DNA of 64,000 nt from Anthoceros angustus (lineage: Eukaryota > Streptophyta > Anthocerotopsida > Anthocerotales > Anthocerotaceae). Under the pieces are notes generated by a model that worked only from the letters and a program-made list of their open reading frames with translations, searched no databases and was not told the origin of the DNA. This document shows positions 10,700-22,847 of the stretch, one piece after another. Each line of letters starts with the position of its first letter. The first letter of the stretch is position 1. The stretch is taken from positions 576,247 through 640,246 of the forward strand of contig MU008187.1 of assembly GCA_010909165.1 (NCBI GenBank), read 5' to 3'. Position numbers and translations under genes: made by a program.

Positions 10700-13600
10700 C
10701 CCCGTTGGCCCCTCCTTCCATGGTGAGGTGCGGGGTGCTTACCTCATCTCGCCGCTCCTCGTTCCTCCTCCGGTTGCTCCTCTCCGCTCCGTCATCTCAA
10801 GCAGGGCCACTAGGGTCCTGTCTTGTCCCGTGGCCTTCATCTCCTTGAGCCTTCCGGTCCGTCCGTCTGCGGCGTCGAGGCTTCTCGCCGGGAGCTCGGC
10901 GTGGTAATAGGCAAAGTCAGATCGACTTGTTGAATTGCCTCTTCCACGTGTGCGGACCCGATACTCCCTCCGCCATAAGTGTTGGGCGTCTTTGCCGGCT
11001 TGTTGGGCCACCTCTCTGCCGGTTGTGGTGGGCGGGCTGTATCACGTGAGGCTACAAGGCGGCCTCGGTCACCTCCTGCAGCTTGTTGCTCACTGCTCCG
11101 GCTCCGTCGTTTCCTTTGCCGACTTACCGCCATAGCGCGTTCCCTTCCTCATTTGGACCGGCTTCTTTTACGCTTCCGTGCTCGCTCCTCCGTTCATTCG
11201 GCCTTTAGCTCAGACTCCCTCTCCAGGATCGGATACCTCCGCTCGGACTTCCTCCGGCTCATACATGGCAGCAGCGTCCAACTCCTTGGATAGTCGCCGA
11301 TTTTCCTCCGTCTTGAGGAGCCGAGGCACTCTTTCGTGCTCGAGTCGTGGATTCTCTGTTGAGAATCACTGCTGCTCAAGCGCATCTTGGGTTGTAGCTC
11401 ACGTGTCCCTTGCATCCTCCATCTGCTGCCGCCTCCCTTCTACCTCCTGTGTGCTCGGAGATCCTCTATCTCCCGTCTTGGCCCTGCACACTCCATAGCC
11501 TTTGTGCGGCCTTGAGTCTCGGTACTGCTCTCTCCACGGTTCGATCACGTCAGTAGTGATCCGGTCGCTCTTCACCGCGGCTTGACTCCGCCGCCTTTAC
11601 GGGCCTCGCCCATTTGGCTCTGGCCCGCCTCCGCCCAGTCCCAGCTCTCTTGTGCGGGCCTCTTCCGCCTCTGCTGCGCTTCCCTCTTCGCCAAGGTCCT
11701 CCGCGCTTGGGCCTCTGAGCTTGCCTTGTGGTGAAGAACCTTAACCGTCTGTGAACCGCGGGCCTCGCGCTCCGCCACCGGCGTTTCCCTTCCTCGATCC
11801 GGCGAGGACTCCGCCTTTCCTTTGCCCCTCGGCCGCCTTGCTCTTGGGTTCCACCATCCTCCTCGGGTGGCCTCCACTTCCACAGGTCTTCTCGTACCAC
11901 GAGACCCCAAAGCATTCCGTCCATGGCGGTAGCAGACTTCGCCGTGTTTCTTCCACGGCCGGAGTGAGGCCCCACAAAGTCCGTAGTGGGCCGGCATTTC
12001 TCGGTCCGCCAAGGACCTCCATCCACCTCCGGGTAAGTCGGGAGGGTTCTCCGGACCTAATCGGGACCCTCGGGTCACAGTGGTGTCAGTCTCACCCTCT
12101 TTGGCCCTCTTGGCCTCTAACTCCTTTGTGCCCTCTTTCTCACAGGGCTCGGAGGAGGTGAGGGGTCAGGGAGCAAGCTCTTTTGCCCCTTCACAGGGGG
12201 CAGGCCGGCTCGAGGTGGGGCTGCGCGTGACCTCCTGCTCCTTGGGCCACGTCCTTCCCTCCTTACCGCCTCTTGACCTCTTGCCACTCAGGTGGGCGGG
12301 GGTATGCACCTTCGAGTGTCTTTGCGTTGGTAAGCGGCACCGTCTTCTCTTGGCTCCCCGTTGAGTCGGGGCTCGGCCGTGGTTGTTGGTGTGCAGCCGG
12401 TGCGGGCCGCCGCCTCCGGCATCGCTCCCTCATGCCTGCTCGGAGGGCACCAAAAGGAGGAAGGGAATCGCCTCCCAAACTTCCACAGGTGGTGAGGGGT
12501 TCGCTCGCGTATGGAGTCAGGAATCCTCCCGATCGCCCGGGTGACTCCGTTGGCCCCTCCTTCCATGGTGAGGTGCGGGGTGCTTACCTCGATCGCATCC
12601 GCGCTCCTCGTTACCTCCGGTTGCTCTCCGCGCTCCGTCATCTCCAAGCAGGGCCACTAGGGTCCTGTCTTTGTCCCGTGGCCTTCATCTCGAGCCTTCC
12701 GGTGGTCCGTCTGCGGCCGAGAGGCTTCTCGGGGCTCGGTGTGGTAATAGGCAAAGTCTGAATCGACTTGTTGAATTGCCTCTTCCACGTGTGCGGAGCA
12801 CCAACTCCCTCCGCCATAAGTGTTAGGGGGCGTCTTGCCGGCTTGTTGGGCCACCTCTCTGCCCAGTTGTGTTGGGCGTATCGCGAGGCTACAAGGCGGC
12901 CTCGGTCACCTCCTGCGGCACTGTTGCTCCACTGCTCCGGCTCCGTCGTTTCCTTTCCGCCACTTACCGCCATAGCGCGTTCCCTTCCGCCTTTCTCTGG
13001 ACCCGGCTTCTTTTACGCTTCCGTGCTCGCGCTCCTCCGTTCATTCGGCCTTTAGCTCATGACTCCTCTCCAGTGATCGGATACCTCCGTCCTCGGACTT
13101 CCTCCGGCTCCCAGCAGCAGCGTCCAACTCCTTGGATAGTCGCGATTTTCCTCCGTCTTGAGGAGGGGCACTGTTCGTGCTCGAGTCGTGGATTCTCTCG
13201 TTGAGAATCACTGCTTGCTCGACGCATCTTGGAGTTGTAGCTCAGTGTCCTTCTGTCCTCCATCTGCTGCCGCCTCCCTTCTACCTCACTGTGTACTCGG
13301 AGATCCCTATCTCCCCTCTTGGCCTTGCACACTCCATAGCCTTTGTCACGGCCTTGAGTTAGCCTCTGCTGTGACTCTCTCTCCCGGGATCCGTGCATGG
13401 TGATCCGGTCGCTCTTCACCGCTTGACTCCTTGCCGCCTTTACGGGCCTCGCCCATTTGGCTCTGGCCGGCCGCCTCCGCCCAGTCGAGCTCTCTCTGCT
13501 TGTGCCGGGCCTCTTCCGCCTCTGCTGCGCTTCCCTCTTAGCAAAGGTCCTCCGCGCTTGGGCCTCCCAGGCTTGCTTGATTGTTGGTGAAGAACCTTGG

Positions 13601-14420
13601 ATCTGCTTGGGCCTCGCGCTCCGCCACCCGGCGTTTCCCTTCCTCGATCGGCGAGGGACTCCGCCTTTCCTTTGCCCCTCGGCGCCTTCACTTGCTCTTG
13701 GGTTCCACCATCCTCCTCGGGTGGCCTCCACTTCCAGGTCTTCTCCATTGCAGAGACCCCAAAGCATTCCGTCCATGGCGTAGCAGGACTTCGCCGTGTT
13801 TCTTCACGGCCGTGGTGAGGCCCCACAAAGTCCGTAGTGGGGAGCATTTCTCGTCCGAGGACCTCCATACCGCGATCAGGAGTAAGTCGGTGGGTTCTCG
13901 GACCTAATCGGGACCCTCGGGTCACAGTGGTGTCAGTCTCACCCTCTTTGGCCCTCTTGGCCTCTAACTCCTTTGTGCCCTCTTTCTCACAGGGCTCGGA
14001 GGAGGTGAGGGGGTCGGGAGCAAGCTCTTTTGCCCCTTCGCCGGGGGCAGGGCCGGCTCGAGGTGGGGCTGCCCGGTGACCTCCTGCTCCTTGGGCCACG
14101 TCCCCTGCCCTCCTTACCTCTTGACCTCTTGCCACTCAGGTGGGCGGGGTAAGTGTGGCACCTGAGTCTTTGCGTTGGTAAGCGGCACCGTCTTCCGCCT
14201 CTTGGCTCCCGAGTTCGTCGGGGCTCGGTGTCGTGGTTGTTGGTACATTGCGCCGTGAGCGCCCTCGCATCGGCTCCCTCTGTCTGCTCGGAGGGCACCA
14301 AAAGGAGGAAGGGAATCGCCTCCCAAACTTCCACAGGTGGTGAGGGGTTCGCTCAGGGCGTATGGAGTCGGAATCCTCGATCGTCCTCCTCCGAGTCCGC
14401 TTGGTCTTGAAGGGCGACCC
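10700..14420. repeat. Two tandem units of about 1.85 kb within the left LTR
   Basis: CCCCTCCTTCCATGGTGAGG occurs at about 10,710 and about 12,557. The CTCACAGGGCTCGGAGGAGG segment occurs at about 12,137 and 13,985. Between these anchors the two units run co-linear with many small insertions and deletions. Confidence 0.8.
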
Positions 14421-14810
14421 CCACCTCGGCGCCCTTACGCTCTACTTGGCGGGGCCTCCGGCCCCGGGCGCCCGCTCAAGCTCTCCCTCCTTGAGAGCTC
14501 GAAATGTCCCCATACATGAATCGGTATGGGGTCGATCGAGGCTTCGCTCCTTAGCTTGCGTGCCTCTGGAGCAGGCGAAGATAATCCTTCCCAGTCGCTC
14601 TCTTCCCCAGCGCATGCGAATACCAGAGTTATCACCAAGGTGATCCACCTTGGTGGCAGTTCAATGGACAATGATCCGGGCTACCGCCCTTACTCATCCG
14701 GCGGATCGGATATCAACCATCCGTTGGTTGTCCTGCGTTCGAGCCTCGGCCGCCGTGGGTGCCCTATCTTCCCGCCGCGGGCTCGGCACCACGCCCCTTC
14801 TTCCTCCTTG

Positions 14811-16695
14811 GGCGGTTGTAGGCCATCCTCGGGACCTCAAGGTCCATCGCCTCGGGTCCTCCGGAGGTTCTTGGATCGGACCTCCTTGTTGATCGCCCGC
14901 ATCTTCGGGCAAACTCCGGACTAGAGTAGCGTTGTCAAAGGTCGAGACCATTTGGAACACGTCCGGATGCCACTCCTGCAATTCCCCACTTCCTCCGGCC
15001 GGGGAAGTCCGGATAGCGGGTCACAATGTTGCGCTCCACGGTCCATGGCTCCCAGACTTCTCGGCTTTTGGGCCATTGTTCTCTCCTCCTCTTGTTCTGT
15101 TGGCTGGTCCGTCACGATGTTCCTCCGCGCGTTCGTTGCCAACCTTGACGGTGCGCCGCGCTCTAAGCGGCGCGCCCAAAAGATAGCGCGGGCCGGATGC
15201 GGGCGCAAGGGCTGTGAGATTGCGGAGGCTGCGCGGCTGACCCCTCCTTGGCGCGCTTGTGGAAATGCTTCTGGCGGAAGGCGCCTCTTCGTTGTCCGTG
15301 CGCGAGTGCATGGCTTACTCGACCCTCGCGCTTACTGCGGCCTTACGCGCGCGCGCGGGCGTGAATACTGCCTTATAACGGCCTCGGCAAATTCTGTCTG
15401 ACCTGCATGCCCGACCTCCACTCGGGGCCGTCACGTGGCGCCGCCTCACATCCTCACGCCTCGCTCCTTAGCTTGCGTGCCTCTGGAAGGCGAAGATAAT
15501 CCTTCCCAGTCCGCTCTCTTCCCATTGGGCGCATGCGAGAATACCAGGTTATCACCAAGGTGATCCACCTTGGTGAGTTCAATGGACAATGATCCGCTCC
15601 GCCCTTACTCGGCCCCGGGATCGGATATCAACCATCCGTTGGTTGTCGCTGCGTTCGAGCCTCGGCCGCCGCGTGGGCCTATCTTCCCGCCGCCTTAAGG
15701 GCTCGGCACCACGCCCCTTCTTCCTCCTTGAGGCGGTTGTAGGCCATCCTCGGGACCTCAAGGTCCATCGCCTCGGGTCCTCCGGAGGTTCTTGGATCGG
15801 ACCTCCTTGTTGATCGCCCGCATCTTCGGGCAAACTCCGGACTAGAGTAGCGTTGTCAAAGGTCGAGACCATTTGGAACACGTCCGGATGCCACTCCTGC
15901 AATTCCCCACTTCCTCCGGCCGGGGAAGTCCGGATAGCGGGTCACAATGTTGCGCTCCACGGTCCATGGCTCCCAGACTTCTCGGCTTTTGGGCCATTGT
16001 TCTCTCCTCCTCTTGTTCTGTTGGCTGGTCCGTCACGATGTTCCTCCGCGCGTTCGTTGCCAACCTTGACGGTGCGCCGCGCTCTAAGCGGCGCGCCCAA
16101 AAGATAGCGCGGGCCGGATGCGGGCGCAAGGGCTGTGAGATTGCGGAGGCTGCGCGGCTGACCCCTCCTTGGCGCGCTTGTGGAAATGCTTCTGGCGGAA
16201 GGCGCCTCTTCGTTGTCCGTGCGCGAGTGCATGGCTTACTCGACCCTCGCGCTTACTGCGGCCTTACGCGCGCGCGCGGGCGTGAATACTGCCTTATAAC
16301 GGCCTCGGCAAATTCTGTCTGACCTGCATGCCCGACCTCCACTCGGGGCCGTCACGTGGCGCCGCCTCACATCCTCACGCCTCGCTCCTTAGCTTGCGTG
16401 CCTCTGGAAGGCGAAGATAATCCTTCCCAGTCCGCTCTCTTCCCATTGGGCGCATGCGAGAATACCAGGTTATCACCAAGGTGATCCACCTTGGTGAGTT
16501 CAATGGACAATGATCCGCTCCGCCCTTACTCGGCCCCGGGATCGGATATCAACCATCCGTTGGTTGTCGCTGCGTTCGAGCCTCGGCCGCCGCGTGGGCC
16601 TATCTTCCCGCCGCCTTAAGGGCTCGGCACCACGCCCCTTCTTCCTCCTTGAGGCGGTTGTAGGCCATCCTCGGGACCTCAAGGTCCATCGCCTC
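14811..16695. repeat. 921 bp near-perfect tandem duplication
   Basis: The sequence at 14,811-15,774 matches 15,732-16,695 at a constant offset of 921 bases with no difference that I could see. This is unlike the other LTR repeats, which differ by frequent indels. It is either very recent or an assembly artefact. Confidence 0.85.
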
Positions 16696-17515
16696 GTCCT
16701 CCGGAGGTTCTTGGATCGGACCTCCTTGTTGATCGCCGCCCGGCATCTTCGGGCAAACTCCCGGACTAGGTAGCGTTGTCAAAGGTCGAACCATTTGGAA
16801 CACGTCCGGATGCCACTCTGCACCAATTCCCCACCTTCCGGGCCGAAGTCCGGATAGCGGGTCACAATGTTGCGCTCCGAGGTCCATGGCTCCCAGTTTC
16901 CGTCGGCTTTTGGGTGCCATTGCTTTCTCCTCCTCTTGTTCTTTGTGGCTGCTGGCCGGCGCGATGTTCCTCCGCCGCGCGTTCGTTGCTCCAACCTTGA
17001 TGGCGCTCTGCGGGCGCCCAAAAAGGCGAGCGGATTGCGGGCGCAAGGCTGAGGATGAGGCGGCCTGACCTCCTCTTGGCGCTTGTGGAAGTAAGCTGGC
17101 GGAAGGCGCCTCGTTGTCATGGCGCGAAGTGCAGCTGGTACTCGACCCTACGCTTACCTGCGGCCTTCGCGCGGGCCGCGGGCGTGAATACACTGCCTGC
17201 GGCCTCAGCAGGTTGGTCACAGCCTCACATGCACCTCCACTCGGGGCCGTCCGTGGCGCCGCCTCGTCTCCTCACGCTCGCTCCCGGTTACTTTCCTGGC
17301 GTACTTATCCTATTTTGACTGGAGTGGGTTCGGACTTATCCGTTACTCCGTAGTCGAGCTTGCCATAGTGGTGCAGGTCCGTTGTTCACTCCAGTCGGAG
17401 TATACTCGAGCCTCGTCCGGCGCTACCCCAATTTATTCCTCCTTTTCCTTATTTATCCTTCAATCCTAAAAAGCGAAACCCTACTTATTTCTTAACTCCC
17501 AGTGCATAGCCCACA

Positions 17516-17530
17516 TACTCCCTTCTCATC
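17516..17530 (-). promoter_or_regulatory. Polypurine tract next to the 3' LTR
   Basis: On the minus strand, GATGAGAAGGGAGTA lies directly before the TGTGGGC start of the left LTR, where plus-strand DNA priming is expected. Confidence 0.6.
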
Positions 17531-17799
17531 ATTGGCGTCTCCGCCAACACTAAGCATACTTCTTCACCGCCACCCGTTTCAAGTGGGCAGCTCTCCATCT
17601 AGGCATCGTGGGCCGGACCCGTTGTCATATACTTGCACCACTTGGTACGGACCCATCCATCTCGGTGAAGTTTGCACGGAAAATGCATGTGACTATCATA
17701 AAGGAGGGCGGTCCCTTCCTTTACATACTCGATTCATGATCGGCGATCGTGCCAAATCTTCCTGGTTTTGCACCAGCTGCATCTTGGTGCTTCTTCCTC

Positions 17800-18650
17800 C
17801 TCGTGTCTTTGCAAACCCCAAGAGTCGCTCGGTGGCTTTCCTCTTCTCTCTCCTTCCATCATTACTCGAAAAGTGGGCACTTCAAACTCACGGCATTACG
17901 GAGAGTGTCCGTAGGTCAAGTAAGGGTCCGTTGTGTGGTCACCTTCTCTGCGGGCATACGGTCACGGATGGCGACTTAGTATCCGATCATGGGCGTAGTT
18001 CGTGAGTTTATTCGGGATCCAGATGAGCCCATTTGTCTTCTCTGACCCATTGGCCTTAGGATTGTAGGGTGTCTTGTCTTGCGATGATTGATGCGAAATA
18101 CTCCGTCATGGCGGCCACCACATCATTAAGGAAATGGGTTCCCCTATCACTTACCAAGCTGCGGACATCCGTGGTTATGATGTTCTCGTCGAATTTGGCC
18201 ACGGTATTTGCAGTCCGTTCTTGTCGCCGCCTCTACCACAGTGCGATGAGTCCGTTCTTGTCGCCACCGCCTCTACCCAGTGCGATGTCCTTGCCACGGG
18301 ATGTATCTCCTTTGTGTGTGTCTTGTCGTGGTGTATGGGTCCAACAAAGTCAATACCCCACTTTTGAAGGTGCCGGTGCCAATATCGGTACTAGCGTGTC
18401 GTCGGGGTTGGCTTTCCGATCCGACAAGCATCACACTTCTTCCTAAGCGGTGGGTGTCCCCATACATTGTTGGCCACGGTATCCGCTTCAAAATCTTTTG
18501 GTGGTGACTGTCTTGCGTAGTGTCACCCCAATCCTTCGTGCATTCCCTTGGACCGCTCACTCTCTGCGGTTGCAAGTACCTTCGTTCTACTCCGTCGGCC
18601 CTAATTTGAACACACACCGTTGTACATTACGAAGGGTCGAGCATAGTGCA
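17800..18650 (-). pseudogene. Gypsy integrase region, frameshifted
   Basis: The minus strand at about 18,330-18,430 reads KCDACRIGKP and then KWGIDFVGPI. The first is the zinc-finger C-x2-C of the integrase N-terminus and the second the start of the catalytic core. Several frame changes separate these from the flanking parts. It lies downstream of RNase H, the order that defines gypsy elements. Confidence 0.75.
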
Positions 18651-18829
18651 CGAATGCCTCCCCCTCATCCGAGTCATTTTGGGAAGCTCCATTCCCAGTA
18701 CCGCTCTATTTCTTCGTGGGTCGGACGGCCCGGCGGACCCTCCCTTCTCCGCTAAATGCCGGTTCTCGTAGCTTGGGGTTGGTCGGGCTCCTCGGTTGTA
18801 CTTTTCTGCGGCAACCAATGTCTCATCCA

Positions 18830-19505
18830 GGAGCGCATCTTCACGATCTCTCAACACCGCTCTTTCAATCGTGTGACGAAATGCATTTGGTCTTGCCTCC
18901 CTTGTCTTGTTTCCACTTGAGTGAACTCCTGCAGCAACAATATCCACCTTGCTATCCGTCCGGACAGGTCCGTCTTATTCACCAGATGCTTCAGCGCAAA
19001 GTGGTCTACATAGAACACAAACTCACTGGGTAGTAGGTAGTGTCGGAATTTCTTGACAGCATATACCATACCCAGTGCTTCGCGCTCTGTAGTTGTGTAT
19101 TTTCGTTCCGCGTGGGTGAGCTGTCGTCCAGCGTAGTATACGGGATAATCCCGTCGCTTGTCGTCCTTCGGCTCGGCACTCCGATAGCAAAGCGGACATC
19201 TACATACACATGAAATTTCTGCTCGATCCGGTCCTCTTAGGGCAGTGCGCTTACCAAGGTGTTAGTAAATCCGAAGGCCTCCTCTCGCTCCTGAGACGGT
19301 CCAAACCTCCTCCTTCCATGAGTTACATCAACTTAGCCGCCCTCTTAGCAAAGTCCTTAATAAACCGGTAGTATCCCACCATTCCGAAACCTCTCGGCTC
19401 CTTTAGGTTCGTCTGGTGGAGGATGACCGGACCTTGTCTGGTCCACCTCGATTCCAGCGCGACACCGATGTCGACAAGATTCCCTCCGTCATTCCAAAGT
19501 AGCAT
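18830..19505 (-). pseudogene. Gypsy RT C-terminus and RNase H, frameshifted
   Basis: At 19,323-19,505 the minus strand reads GYYRFIKDFAKRAAKL, the RT/RNase H connection motif. At 18,851-19,069 it reads MVYAVKKFRHYLLPSEFVFY and then GRIARWILLLQEF, the RNase H domain. The two pieces are in different frames. Confidence 0.8.
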
Positions 19506-20120
19506 TTCTCGGGTGTAGGCTCAATTGAGTCTCCGGCTCAAGCACCTTCTTAGATGCCCAAGGTGTTTGTCCTGCTCCCCATGCACACAAAATCATCCAG
19601 AATATCTCCATGAAGTCCCTCGAAGTCACGGAAGGCGTTGGTCACCATCGCATGAGCGACCACAGCTCGGTCATCCCAAAGGCACTTCTCTTGTAGGCAA
19701 GCGTACCCCACTCCGTAGTGAAGGTCGTCTTGTCGGTCAAACTCCCTTAGGTGCAATTGGTTGTCCGGAGTAGCCATCCAGGAAGGAGTAAGTAGTCCGT
19801 CCGACCACCTTGTCCAAAATGTCGTCTGAATGGCATCGGAAGTGGTCCTTCTCGTTCTTGAGCTTCCTCCAATCTTGGCATACCGAATTTGTCTGGTGTT
19901 TCTTGGGAACCACCACAATCGGTAGCGACCCACTCGGCTGTGATGGGGAAAATGATGTCTGCCTCCGGTACTTATCAAGGACCTCCTTCACCTTGATCGA
20001 ATACTTGGGGTTGAGCTTGTATTGTCGGATTCGGTGGCACCGCTCCGGCTTCAAATCGATCTTATGCTCTCCCACTTCTTGAATGCCCTTCATGTCCGTG
20101 ACCTTGAAGGCGAACACCTC
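19500..20120 (-). pseudogene. Gypsy reverse transcriptase, frameshifted
   Basis: At 19,737-20,117 the minus strand gives IVVVPKKHQTN, DWRKLKNEKDHF, DDILDKVVGRTTYSFLDGYS, which are the first RT motifs (VPKK, DYRKLN, FLDGYSG). At least one frameshift separates this from the following segment near 19,550-19,740. Confidence 0.85.
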
Positions 20121-20779
20121 ATAAAACTCCCCATGCTTTAGTCCTTCCTTGGTCCGGAGGCATGCCTTTCTTAAACTTGAGAATTTGCTGGCGGACCTCC
20201 ACTTCTTCCACGTCGTCCGGGTTCACGTCTCCGTTCCCGTCTTTGCCTCGGCGTCAAACCCCTCGTCCTCCTCTCGGGATCGTCCTCTCGCATCCCCATT
20301 CTCTGAAGAGCTCGTCGGAGGTGAATCGTGTTACTCCTTGATGTCCGCTTTTCCTTGGTCCGACTCTTGTTGTCTCCCCCTTGTCTTTGGTCCGACCTCC
20401 TCTTCACTTCCTTCCTCCGGCCCGTTGTGGCGTTTACTCGAAAACAATCAACCACCCACGCCAAAGGCATCCTGTAGTCCATCTCCTCCTCGGACCGGCG
20501 GATCTTGGCGAAAGTCGCCTCCTCGGAACTATCTTGTTCGTCGCGATTGGAGTCCTCCGAGGTATACCTTCGGTAGTGCTCACAGTTTCTCCACAATAGG
20601 TGTCCTTGCTCCGGTGATAGCAACCCTCCCTTCTCGCACCTTAGGGTCCCGGTCCACGGCTTGAAGTGAATCTCCTTCCTTCCAAAGTGTAGCTTTGCAG
20701 GCCAACCCCACCATGGCAGCAACACCTCATACCCTAATGGTCCGGCGGTTTGATCACAACAAAATCCGGTTTGTAGGGT

Positions 20780-20971
20780 GCAGGCTATGGTGGCCAAGAC
20801 TCGGTTAACTCCCGCGGATCTCTTCTTGACATATACGCCATTCTCGAGTCTTCGTTGAGGTTCGAAGGATGTGAAGCCCAATTTTCGTGCGTGGCTTGGG
20901 TGATGAGGTTGACTCGGACCCGTGTCCAGCGGTACATCCTTGATGATACATCCAATCTCCACTTGTACCAC
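20780..20971 (-). pseudogene. Gypsy aspartic protease
   Basis: The minus strand from 20,971 reads VQVEIGCIIKDVPLDTG. The LDTG active-site motif and the preceding KDV fit retroviral-type proteases of Tat elements. It sits between gag and RT as expected. Confidence 0.7.
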
Positions 20972-21375
20972 TGGCGCCCCAGGTCCGGGACACCACCCTC
21001 ACTTCCAACGCTACCCTTCACGGCTTTGGTGCTCCGGGTGGGTTTCCCTAACGGCCCGGCCGGACCTCTTGCGGTATTTGGGTTATCCCTCGGCGGTATC
21101 GAAAGGACACAAGGTGCTGATTCATCATCGGTCCGCCACATTAAAGGGGCGAGGCTTCTACCCCAATCGAGGATCCTGCTGCGTCCTCATCCTCTCCCGG
21201 GTCACTTAGTGTTGGTATTCTCCGGATGCTTGCGCATTTCCTCCTGCAACATCTCGGTCACCTCCGGACTACGTCCAAAAGCTAACGTCGCCGTCGCGGG
21301 AGGCACCGTTCCTTCTCCTGTCACATCTGGAGAACTTCCTTGGGTAATCCCTCCGGCGGCTGCCGTCAGCCCTCC

Positions 21376-22847
21376 TTCATCGGATCCTCTGCTGGTATTT
21401 CCGTTTGATTGCCTTCCTCGGCGTCGTGGCGCTTCCTCGATCTTGTTCTTCTTCAATGGCGCCTTTCTCGTCGCTCCTTCCTTGACTCTGATAGACACCT
21501 CAAGATTTCCCGACTCCCTTCCTTCGACACCCCACCGTACCTTCTTGTTCTTTTCCATCTCGCGTACCTGGGAATCTCTTCCCACTCCATAAGCATCTTG
21601 ACTTGCCGTCAGTCGGTCTTAGGAGGTGGCGTTGGTGGTCGGGGTTCTCCGCTTGGTGTGGCATATCGTACCGTCCTTGTGAGGTTGGGACATAGCGTCT
21701 GCTGTCATATGCCCGGCCCTTGCGATCGCCACGGCTCGAAGTCCCCATTACCACCTCGTTGAGTGCGGACACGCGTTGGAGTAATGGCGAGATTCGCGGT
21801 TCCAACGGACCCGGCCGTCGGAGGATACGAAGGGCTCCCATGCGGTCTTTGCATCGGTGGGGCCCGTTGTATTGTGGACCTCCGGTTGGCGGATACATGG
21901 TTTTGGGATATCGCGGCCCGGAGGGGCTTCACATGCGATAGGCCTCTTCCCATTGCTCCTCGGCCTCCTCCTCGTATTCGTAGTCCACTTGATGCCGGCC
22001 TTGAGGCGGTTGGATTCGAATGGCCGTGTTATTCACGGCACGGCACACGAGATGCGTTCGCCGTGGTCGGTGTTTTCCGCGCTCTCGGTCCTTAACACAG
22101 TTTATCGCGGTCCTCTACTCTCTTTATCACTTTTCCGGTCCTCCCGGACACTGCTACCTCCTTTGAGGGAGTCGGGTCCGGTGGAGCTTCTCGGACGGTC
22201 TTGGTGTCACCACCTCCTTCTTACCACCGCTTCTTTTTGGCGGGGCTTTCTTGCTCTTCTTCTTGCGGGATACTCTTCCTCGCTAGAGACCTCTCTCTTC
22301 TTGGACTTGCTCCTCCTCGAAGACACCTCCGATTGGTCTTCCTCCTCCTCGAAGACTCTTCCTCCTCGATCGAACCCCGTTTCTTCTTCTTCTTCTTGCC
22401 TCCTTGGGATTTCTTTATCCTCGATGTAGCGATTCCTCGTAGTTTTTGGCCTCGACCGCCTTGCCCACGTCCTTCTCGGCGGCGGGGCGTGCACAGCCAT
22501 GGGTTTGGCTAGACCGGCGCGAACCACCGTCCGCTTGCATCGTGGTATGGGTTGGATGCCGATCCTCGGGGCATAGAACCGCTCGATGTCTGAGCCCGGC
22601 TTCTCCTTCTTCCCTCGATTTTCCAACTTTGATAATACATACCCCTCACGGTCGATCCTCGAAACCGTTCTAAGAAGGCATTTTCAAAGCTTCAAGCAGG
22701 CGGGTGGGGCATTCTCCGGTGGTACTTTCTCCGATACCATTGAGCGGTTCCTCGGAGAACCCCTTGGAAAAATGGATGAGTGCGTCGACTCCCTCTCCGT
22801 TGAAGTTGGCTTTGGACACGAAGTCCTCCACAAAGGTCTCGCATCCC
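21376..22847 (-). pseudogene. gag region, downstream duplicate
   Basis: About 1.47 kb co-linear with 22,848-24,300. On the minus strand it contains the capsid-like segment TFVEDFVSKANFNGEGVDAL (22,780-22,850), followed by an Arg/Glu-rich region near 22,207-22,626. Indels break the frame repeatedly. Confidence 0.65.

Larger units (their letters stand above)
9484..17515 (-). repeat. Left (3') LTR of the gypsy element, 8,032 bp
   Basis: Starts TGTGGCGGGAC and ends AGTGCATAGCCCACA, the same termini as the right LTR. It contains a TCCGGA-rich minisatellite (10,433-10,615), two copies of a unit of about 1.85 kb (from about 10,700 and about 12,548), and a 921 bp near-exact duplication (14,811-16,695). 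It differs from the right LTR by many small indels and by different tandem-repeat junctions. Confidence 0.88.

Noticed and set aside
14921-16322. Identical frames repeated 921 bases apart as a tandem gene pair
   Set aside because: They lie in a duplicated LTR segment and have no protein family; identity reflects the DNA duplication.
9668-17353. Dozens of 60-240 codon frames on both strands of the LTRs
   Set aside because: The sequence is GC-rich with few stops, frames overlap in all phases, and none is conserved between repeat copies without frameshifts. They are treated as LTR content; only the coiled-coil trace is reported.
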